NCBI GenBank assembly: GCA_038239345.1
Contig: JBBSEX010000107.1
Location: 1-6,343, forward strand
Length of the DNA stretch: 6,343 nucleotides
From: JBBSEX01 sp038239345
Lineage (GTDB): Bacteria > Acidobacteriota > Terriglobia > Bryobacterales > Bryobacteraceae
Direction: 5' to 3'
This document shows positions 1 through 4,406 of this stretch, one piece after another; position 1 is the first letter of the stretch, and each line of letters begins with the position of its first letter. The notes under the pieces were generated by a model that saw nothing but the letters and a program-made list of their open reading frames with translations, made no database searches and was not told the DNA's origin. A program made the position numbers and the translations under genes.

Positions 1-2
1 CT

Positions 3-152
3 CCCTTATCGCATTACAGACGCTCGAATACAAGAGGTAAGCGGAACGCTGCTGTGATTGCGCTAAACAAGCCGACGCCGGACCAAGTAAGACAAGATCG
101 AACGAAAAAGAATGATTCCGTGCAGCCCTTAGAAAGTTGCCTCAACACATGA
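3..152 (+). pseudogene. Possible C-terminal remnant of a tyrosine recombinase/integrase
   Basis: The frame is open from the left edge of the window to a TGA at 150-152 (49 residues) and has no start inside the window. It begins with LSHY and then, nine residues after the Tyr, has KRNAAVIAL. In tyrosine recombinases of the phage-integrase family the C-terminus often reads LxHYSHIRxxAKRxAL, with the Tyr as the DNA-cleaving nucleophile. The spacing from Tyr to KR is the same here, but the residues between them (RRSNTRG) do not match well. If correct, Tyr5 (bases 15-17) is the nucleophile and the rest of the gene lies left of the window. The tail from residue 24 onward is charged and not recognisable. 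The assignment rests on about 20 residues and could be chance; it might instead be the end of an IS gene, given the IS-end-like sequence that follows. Confidence 0.35.
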
Positions 153-268
153 AATTGGCCGGTTATTTCAGGCAAACCGGAAGTTGGCCCCCTTTTGCCC
201 GGCAGAACAAGGGCCGCGTGGCGCGGCCAAGTTCCCCCCCAGGCGCTGTCAAATGGCCCCTGGTGACA
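153..268. repeat. GGCC-centred repeat-rich segment resembling an insertion-sequence end
   Basis: This non-coding segment contains several short related repeats. TTGGCC occurs at 155-160 and 184-189. GGAAGTTGGCC at 179-189 is matched in inverted orientation, with one mismatch, by GGCCAAGTTCC at 225-235. CCGGTT at 159-164 pairs with AACCGG at 175-180. AAATTGGCC at 153-160 is echoed by AAATGGCC at 251-258. Multiple subterminal repeats followed by a CA dinucleotide (TGACA ending at 268, i.e. TGTCA on the other strand) are typical of IS21-type ends, and the position is right for the outer end of an element whose body lies to the left. No transposase gene is visible, so this is a structural resemblance only. 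Confidence 0.3.
212..228. repeat. Perfect 7-bp GC-only hairpin with 3-base loop
   Basis: GGCCGCG (212-218), loop TGG (219-221) and CGCGGCC (222-228) form a perfect inverted repeat. It is not followed by a T tract on either strand, so it is not a convincing intrinsic terminator. It sits inside the repeat-rich segment and may belong to an IS end. Confidence 0.6.
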
Positions 269-389
269 CGACTATTGGGTCCTACCCATATCGGGTTAAG
301 GCCTTAGCGTGCAATTTTTGACCAATGGAGGAGTGACCCCTACTGCGATTAGCTGCATTCATAGATACGGTATCCCAAAACTATCTGAT

Positions 390-648
390 CTCTTATTTCC
401 TGTTTATCGGGTTGCACTTCCCGGACAATCGAGAAAAGGCAGGGGCCCGCCGTTCTTATGCCGCAACAGCCAGGCGATCCAACCGCAGAACGCTTGATGA
501 CCTGATGAAGGCGTATGGCACTCAGGCGAAGATCCCCGCAGATAAGCAGCACTTCCACACGCTCAAGCACTCGATCGCCACGCACCTGGTTTCGAAGCTG
601 AGGAATGATAAGGCCAGAGAAGTGTTTTTGAAGTTGCCGAAGTATTGA
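390..648 (+). pseudogene. Tyrosine recombinase/integrase, degraded C-terminal half
   Basis: This is the remnant of a phage-integrase-family tyrosine recombinase, an enzyme that cuts and rejoins DNA through a Tyr nucleophile. From about 415 the third frame reads PGQSRKGRGPP FLCRNSQAIQ, ending at 482. Dropping one C at 483/484 moves it to the frame RRTLDDLMKAYG (484 on), which continues to a TGA at 646-648. The box around 556-588 reads HFHTLKHSIATHL, matching the conserved H-x-L-R/K-H region, with Lys at the usual Arg II position. The sequence then jumps directly to VSKLRNDKAREVFLKLPKY. The roughly 35 residues normally in between, carrying the GH...NT...Y box with the catalytic Tyr, are absent. 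The product cannot be active. The sequence left of about 390 is open in one frame from 309 but does not look like an integrase. It probably marks a former integrated element. Confidence 0.72.
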
Positions 649-714
649 ATTCGCCTTTTTGTGAAGCGTCGCCCCAACTTTGTGTTCGGTCGGGCGCAAG
701 CGAGGAAGAATAAA

Positions 715-753
715 ATGGCAAACTATTCTCACGGGGCGCGGAGTCCCGGTTAG
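715..753 (+). other. Twelve-codon mini-ORF with a good ribosome binding site
   Basis: ATG at 715 is preceded by AGGAAG at 703-708 with six bases of spacing. It encodes MANYSHGARSPG before a TAG at 751-753. The next gene starts 22 bases after this stop. It could be a leader peptide, the shortened start of a former gene, or chance; nothing in its sequence shows attenuation. Confidence 0.18.
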
Positions 754-763
754 GGTTTCGTTT

Positions 764-768
764 GAGGA
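764..768 (+). promoter_or_regulatory. Ribosome binding site that fixes the start at 776
   Basis: GAGGA at 764-768 stands seven bases before ATG 776, the best-placed Shine-Dalgarno sequence in this frame. It favours 776 over the upstream in-frame start at 680, whose extra 32 residues look like translated non-coding sequence. Confidence 0.55.
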
Positions 769-775
769 ACAAACC

Positions 776-1528
776 ATGCCGCGCATAGCTGACGAACTCC
801 TTGATAGCATCATCTATCTCTACCCAACCGAAGAAGCGGCGTGGAAGGGTGAGCGCACTGGTGGGACCGGCTTTCTGTTGGGCTATCCAACCAAGAAAAA
901 TCCGAAGTATTGTCATCTTTACGCAATTACAAATCGCCACGTCATAGAGGAGGGGCAATCTCCAATCATCCGCTTGAACACACAAGACGGGAAAGTTGAT
1001 GTCTTGGCGTTAAATCGCAGTAATTGGATCACCCATCGATACGGCGAGGATGTGGCTGCCTGTTGGGTAGAACCATCGATACAAAAGCACGACCGCATAC
1101 TGGGCGCACCCATGCTATTTGTCAGACTCGCTCTCGTCTTGATGGCGGCTGCCGCGGTCTCTCACGCTGCCCCGATCATTACGCTGCTCCCTGGCGAGGG
1201 CGTGAACGCCACTCTTCGCGTCCCCCTGGAGGTTTACGCGAGCAATATTTTCCCGCGCAACTCCGAGTTGACGTTCATGGCTTCGGTCGGGGGGATCGCG
1301 ATCCAGTGCACCAACTGCGCCGACGATCCCATCAGGAGTCTCGCGTCGTTCGTATGGGACGGACTCGGTGGCCGCTCCATTAGCAACTACTATGCCTACG
1401 TTCCCAACCCACCCTTCGTCGAGACTTGCCACCTAACCCTCCGCAACTACTCCCCTATTCCGGCACACATTTTCTCGGGCGACCCCGATTTCAAGATAGT
1501 CGAGAACCCCGAGCCGTCCACGTGCTGA
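776..1528 (+). CDS. Chimeric ORF: truncated trypsin-like protease N-terminus fused to a secreted PEP-CTERM-type protein
   Basis: The 250-residue frame has two unrelated halves. Residues 1-108 resemble the front of a chymotrypsin-fold serine protease. RTGGTGFLLG (27-36) fits the first barrel strands, ITNRHV (51-56) carries the likely catalytic His55, and GEDVAAC (90-96) the likely catalytic Asp92. The GxSGG nucleophile segment and the whole second barrel are missing. The cytosolic-looking protease part has no signal peptide. At residue 113 (ATG 1112) a typical Sec signal begins: MLFVRLALVLMAAAAVSHAA, followed by a mature domain of about 115 residues with Cys178 and Cys181 and Cys218. It ends in NPEPSTC. 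A signal peptide in mid-protein is not expected in a working protein, so a deletion near 1085-1111 probably joined two genes in frame. The ORF is real as an open frame, but the product is probably non-functional. The alternative is that translation starts at 1112, although no ribosome binding site is visible there. Confidence 0.6.
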   Translation: MPRIADELLDSIIYLYPTEEAAWKGERTGGTGFLLGYPTKKNPKYCHLYAITNRHVIEEGQSPIIRLNTQDGKVDVLALNRSNWITHRYGEDVAACWVEPSIQKHDRILGAPMLFVRLALVLMAAAAVSHAAPIITLLPGEGVNATLRVPLEVYASNIFPRNSELTFMASVGGIAIQCTNCADDPIRSLASFVWDGLGGRSISNYYAYVPNPPFVETCHLTLRNYSPIPAHIFSGDPDFKIVENPEPSTC

Positions 1529-1578
1529 TCGGGGGCGGCTTGGCTGCGCTCGCCCTTCGCGCACTGTCACAAAGATAA
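1112..1578 (+). pseudogene. Small exported PEP-CTERM protein, sorting tail frameshifted
   Basis: Read from ATG 1112, this is a 138-codon frame with an N-terminal signal peptide (Arg5, hydrophobic core, likely cleavage after the Ala-Ala near residue 20). It ends in PEPST at 1508-1522, followed by TGC and a stop. In the next frame, from CTG 1525, the sequence reads LIGGGLAALALRALSQR and stops at TAA 1576-1578. Together, PEPST, a missing Trp, a short hydrophobic Gly/Ala/Leu helix and a basic end are exactly the layout of a PEP-CTERM anchor, recognised by exosortase in EPS-producing Gram-negative bacteria. Restoring a single G (TGG CTG in place of TGCTG at 1523) gives PEPSTW-LIGGG in one frame. 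The mature domain is not one I recognise. It contains CTNC and many aromatic residues. The lesion would release the protein from exosortase sorting; a sequencing error is also possible. Confidence 0.62.
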
Positions 1579-1970
1579 AGCGCCGGCCGTCCTAGAGAAG
1601 ACATCTACGCGGCCATTTGAGTATGCCGCACGTCAGGCCGACCACACCGCCCTCAATGTCTCGTGAAGTTTCTGGTCGATAACCAGGCTGATAGCGCTAG
1701 CCGCTTTTCGAGCCATCGTCTATTTCGGCGTCTCCATCGACACCAAGTGTTGACCCCGTGGGAGCTGCATTACCCGTATTCCGCCCGGACTCCCGCAGCT
1801 CAGGTTTCGCCCCTGCGCCATCGATTTCCACTTTGACCGGCCGGAGCGCTCGGGAGTCGCTTCGGTAAGCCAGTTCGATTCCGGTTGACGCTCGTAGCTC
1901 TGCGAGCTGGAGCGAAATTTGGGCAGGAGCGTGTACCTTCGACCCACCCGCCTACGCAATCCGTTCGAAA
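1579..1970. other. Stretch without a recognisable gene
   Basis: No convincing coding region lies between the PEP-CTERM remnant and the end of the minus-strand FG-GAP gene. On the minus strand, 1697-1951 is open for 84 residues without a usable start codon and has a protein-like middle part (for example ISLQLAELRASTG). An overlapping minus frame begins with GTG 1974 and runs to 1720, but its product is basic and unstructured. I recognise neither. Confidence 0.5.
1890..1913. repeat. Interrupted inverted repeat (hairpin) downstream of the FG-GAP gene
   Basis: GCTC (1890-1893) plus AGCTC (1896-1900), a TGC loop, then GAGCT (1904-1908) and GAGC (1910-1913) can form a nine-pair stem with a small internal bulge. 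It lies about 60-80 bases beyond the stop codon of the minus-strand gene. No T run follows on the minus strand, so a terminator role is only a possibility. Confidence 0.35.
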
Positions 1971-3596
1971 TCACTTCTCAAAAACGGCAACGTACTGGTC
2001 TCCTTTCACAGCTTCGAGGCGCTGCAGCGTGCCGGAAGGCCAGATAATCTCGATGGACTTAACGCTCGCGTCTTTTCCCAAGCCGAAATGGACGGCGCGA
2101 TCGCTGCTGCTGGCGTACCCTACCGCCGTGGTGACATGGTTCCACTGCTCGCCAGAGTTTGTGGAAATGTGAACTCGTGCGCCTATTGCATCGCGGTTGC
2201 TTCGGGAGCCGGTCAGCCGTAATCCAAGCCAGTGATTCCCTGCCCCCGCGGTGTTATGCAGCAGAAGCGGGGCACCGCCGATCCGGGTAACTACAGCGTC
2301 CACTCGCCCATCTCCGTCCAGGTCCCCAAAGGCAGCGCCGCGATGCCAGGCCGGCACACCGATTTCATACGGCCTGAATGTGCCATCGCCGCTCGCGACC
2401 AGCAGCACATTCGGCTGTTGCGACTTTCGGCTCGCACCCACCGCGGTTCTATCCTGGACGTCCCCGCACGCCGCAAACAGGTCCTTCCGACCGTCATTAT
2501 CGAAGTCGTACGCGCCACCGCTCCAGCCGCTTAGCGGTAGCGTAGCCGCCCCAATCCGGCTTTGGTAGGTTGCTTCCGTGAAGAATCCATTTCCGCGATT
2601 CGCGTAAAAGGGAAAAGTTTCATTCATCAGTGCCGTGATAAAGAGGTCCGGCCGACCATCGTTGTTCATGTCGCGAAAATCGACCCCCATGGAGGATAGA
2701 GCCCGGCCATCGTCGTTCATCGCTACACCGGCTCCAAATGCAACGTCACGGAATGTACCGTTTCGCTCGTTGTGAAACAAAAAATTGGGGACGGTATCGT
2801 TGGCAACGAATGCATCCATATACCCGTCGCCGTCATAGTCGGCAAACGCGACGCCCATACCCTTGCCGATATACCGCGCGATACCGGATTTTTCGGATAC
2901 ATCGGTGAATGTGCCATCACCGTTGTTGTGATAGAGCGTGTTGGCGAGGCCCTGGTAATTCTTGGGGTGACAATAGCTCCTGTAAGTGCGCAGATCGCCG
3001 CAGAAAGGCTCCTTGGTTGGGTCCCATTTCACGTAATTCACCACAAAGAGGTCCAGCCGCCCGTCGTTGTCGTAATCGAACCAACCAGCCGACACCGCCC
3101 AACGGCCCTGGTTTCGAACGCCTGCTTTCGCGGTCACGTCCTCAAAGGTCCCATCGCCCCGGTTGCGATACAGGATGTTCCGGTTCACGCCGGCCACGAA
3201 CAGATCCGTCCAGCCATCGTTGTCGAAGTCCGCTGCTGCCGCGGCGATGCTGAAACCGTCGCCCTGAACGCCGGCCTTGTCGGTTACGTCTTCAAAGGTC
3301 CAGTCACCCCGGTTGCGATATAGCCGGTTATGATACGACGAATCCACCTTCTTCAGCGACGGCTCCTGCGCTCCGTTCGTGAAGAAGATATCGAGCTTGC
3401 CGTCATGGTTGTAGTCCAGCAGGGCGACACCGCCGGCCATCGTCTCGATCTGGTGTTTTTCGGGAGTCGCTGAGTTGCGTAACATAAACGCGATGCCCGA
3501 TGCAGGAGTCCGGTCCTCGAAAAAGGTGGAGGCCGCGCCAGCCCCGCATGCGATCAGGATAGTTGCGATCAGGAAAGTTGCGAACGCCTGGCGCAT
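1971..3596 (-). CDS. Exported FG-GAP/VCBS repeat protein with C-terminal ASPIC/UnbV domain (CRTAC1-like), probable lipoprotein
   Basis: This is a complete 541-residue cell-envelope protein of the CRTAC1-like family. The N-terminus MRQAFATFLIATILIAC is a signal peptide with a lipobox L14-I15-A16-Cys17 followed by Gly, so lipidation at Cys17 is likely; plain cleavage near residue 22 is the alternative. Seven Asp-rich calcium-binding repeat loops of the type DxDxDGxxD start at residues 61, 123, 174, 253, 309, 364 and 425, as expected for a seven-bladed beta-propeller. Between the third and fourth is a loop with Cys199 and Cys209 (PFCGD...YCHPKNYQG) seen in this family, perhaps a disulfide. Residues 454-541 are the ASPIC/UnbV domain (NHWLGLRL, IGARV, VGYASSSDRAVHFGLG, IIWPSG). 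The frame could extend to 3851, but that would overlap the divergent gene and bury the signal peptide. No Shine-Dalgarno sequence precedes ATG 3594-3596. The family lacks a known enzymatic activity; binding or adhesion is inferred. Confidence 0.9.
   Translation of the reverse strand: MRQAFATFLIATILIACGAGAASTFFEDRTPASGIAFMLRNSATPEKHQIETMAGGVALLDYNHDGKLDIFFTNGAQEPSLKKVDSSYHNRLYRNRGDWTFEDVTDKAGVQGDGFSIAAAAADFDNDGWTDLFVAGVNRNILYRNRGDGTFEDVTAKAGVRNQGRWAVSAGWFDYDNDGRLDLFVVNYVKWDPTKEPFCGDLRTYRSYCHPKNYQGLANTLYHNNGDGTFTDVSEKSGIARYIGKGMGVAFADYDGDGYMDAFVANDTVPNFLFHNERNGTFRDVAFGAGVAMNDDGRALSSMGVDFRDMNNDGRPDLFITALMNETFPFYANRGNGFFTEATYQSRIGAATLPLSGWSGGAYDFDNDGRKDLFAACGDVQDRTAVGASRKSQQPNVLLVASGDGTFRPYEIGVPAWHRGAAFGDLDGDGRVDAVVTRIGGAPLLLHNTAGAGNHWLGLRLTGSRSNRDAIGARVHISTNSGEQWNHVTTAVGYASSSDRAVHFGLGKDASVKSIEIIWPSGTLQRLEAVKGDQYVAVFEK
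3549..3580. repeat. Short tandem repeat, period 15, inside the signal-peptide coding region
   Basis: TGCGATCAGGA occurs at 3549-3559 and 3564-3574, a 15-base period, and the following TTGCGA starts a third partial copy. On the minus strand it encodes the repeated LIA/LIAT of the FG-GAP protein's signal peptide, so a copy-number change would lengthen or shorten the hydrophobic core by five residues without shifting the frame. Confidence 0.55.
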
Positions 3597-3607
3597 CCCG
3601 ATATAGT
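3578..3607 (+). promoter_or_regulatory. Candidate sigma-70-type promoter for the TPR operon
   Basis: TTGCGA (3578-3583, four of six matches to TTGACA) and TATAGT (3602-3607, five of six matches to TATAAT) are separated by 18 bases. Transcription would begin near 3614, only a few bases before the proposed TTG start at 3617. The -35 box lies inside the 5' end of the divergent FG-GAP gene. Confidence 0.33.
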
Positions 3608-3629
3608 ACACCCAGGTTGATCCGAACAA
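3601..3629 (-). promoter_or_regulatory. Candidate divergent promoter for the FG-GAP/ASPIC gene
   Basis: On the minus strand TACTAT (complement of 3603-3608, four of six matches including the key first T, A and last T) overlaps the plus-strand -10 box. A start seven bases downstream would fall at about 3596, the A of the ATG, giving a leaderless message, which fits the lack of a Shine-Dalgarno sequence. The -35 side is weak; TTGTTC (complement of 3624-3629) is the nearest candidate but its spacing to TACTAT is only 15 bases. Confidence 0.22.
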
Positions 3630-4402
3630 CAGCTTCCGGCGTTCTTCTCGTGGCAAGCCTTTTTGCGCAAGTCTCCGAATATGATCGGGGTGTGGTTCTG
3701 ATCCAAAAGGGTCAGCCCACGGCCGCGGTACCGTTACTGATTCTAGCGACGGAAGCACACCCGGCCCAGGCGCGCGCTTGGGCGGCCTTGGGAGTTGCGT
3801 ACGCCACCCAGGGCATGTACGACTTGGCTGAACCGCCCTTTGCCCATGCATGCGATCTGGATCCGAAGCTGCACGACGCCTGCTATTACGAGGGTAGAGC
3901 CCTGTACGCGCTGGGTCGCTTCGAGGCCTCTATCCAGGTGCTCGAGCGGGCGGATCGCTTTCATCCCAACTCGTGGAAAATCCACTTGGGGATCGCGCAG
4001 GCGCTGGAGGGATTGGGTAAAGCGGCGGAAGCAGAGAAAGAGTTTCGCGGGACGCTCTTACTGGGACAAACCAGCGATCCTCAACCAAGCGTAGCTTTGG
4101 GATTATTTCTGGTGCGCCAGGGTCGGTCGGCGGAAGCCATCGGACTTTTAGACGAGGTGTTGCGAGCCTTCCCTTCCAGCGCCGAGGCTCACCTGCAGCT
4201 CGGACGCGCGCTTCTGGAACAAGACAAAATCGCCCAAGCACTCCCCCATCTGGAGCAAGCCGCAAAAGCGCAGCCCGCCTCAGCACAGGCGCACACGCTG
4301 CTCGCTAAGGCATATGTTCGATCGGGCCGGGCCGCAGACGCTCAGACGCATTTCGAAGCAGCGGCCAAACTTGAGGAATCTGGCCGGACCAGGGGGAAGT
4401 AG
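3617..4402 (+). CDS. Exported tetratricopeptide repeat (TPR) protein
   Basis: This is a 261-residue protein that begins with a signal-like segment (residues 1-18, RTTASGVLLVASLFAQ) and is otherwise about seven TPR helical pairs. Approximate repeats are at 19-52, 53-86, 87-120, 121-154, 155-188, 189-222 and 223-256. Typical TPR features are visible: W54xxLGxAY (54-62), ACYYEGRALYALGRFEASIQ (88-107), HLQLGRALL (192-200) and AKAYVRSGRAADAQ (230-243). TPRs are protein-binding scaffolds, so a periplasmic partner-binding role is inferred. I chose TTG 3617 because it gives a compact signal peptide and avoids overlapping the divergent gene; TTG 3563 and 3578 are in-frame alternatives that would overlap it. 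AGG touches the start codon directly, so initiation signals are weak. The stop is four bases before the next gene's ATG, so the two are almost certainly co-transcribed. Confidence 0.82.
   Translation: MIRTTASGVLLVASLFAQVSEYDRGVVLIQKGQPTAAVPLLILATEAHPAQARAWAALGVAYATQGMYDLAEPPFAHACDLDPKLHDACYYEGRALYALGRFEASIQVLERADRFHPNSWKIHLGIAQALEGLGKAAEAEKEFRGTLLLGQTSDPQPSVALGLFLVRQGRSAEAIGLLDEVLRAFPSSAEAHLQLGRALLEQDKIAQALPHLEQAAKAQPASAQAHTLLAKAYVRSGRAADAQTHFEAAAKLEESGRTRGK
4391..4398 (+). promoter_or_regulatory. Ribosome binding site overlapping the end of the TPR gene
   Basis: AGGGGGAA at 4391-4398 lies eight bases before ATG 4407 and overlaps the last codons of the TPR gene (TAG 4400-4402). This decides ATG 4407 over the in-frame ATG at 4314 and suggests translational coupling of the two genes. 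Confidence 0.65.
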
Positions 4403-4406
4403 CGCG

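Noticed and set aside
212..228. GC hairpin as an intrinsic terminator
   Set aside because: There is no T tract after it on either strand; C-rich sequence follows.
349..985. Minus-strand open frames of 154 and 140 residues across the integrase remnant and protease part
   Set aside because: Their translations show no domain or signal, and they lie opposite the recognisable integrase and protease sequences.
1720..1974. Minus-strand 84-residue frame whose GTG start overlaps the stop of the FG-GAP gene
   Set aside because: The overlap looks like coupling, but the product is basic, Ser/Arg-rich and unlike any protein I know. Another frame in the same place looks equally open.
2772..3323. 183-residue plus-strand open frame opposite the FG-GAP gene
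   Set aside because: It is the antisense of the repeated Asp-loop coding sequence. Its own repeats of Val/Ile (VVVIE) are simply the mirror of GAC-AAC-GAC-GGC codons, and it has no domain of its own.
3597..3851. Extended start of the FG-GAP gene up to 3851
   Set aside because: It would put 85 Pro/Arg-rich residues before a clear signal peptide and overlap the first 78 codons of the TPR gene.
4314..4406. Upstream ATG for the TPR/FG-GAP gene
   Set aside because: It overlaps the TPR gene's end in another frame and buries the signal segment; ATG 4407 has a strong ribosome binding site and a normal signal start.
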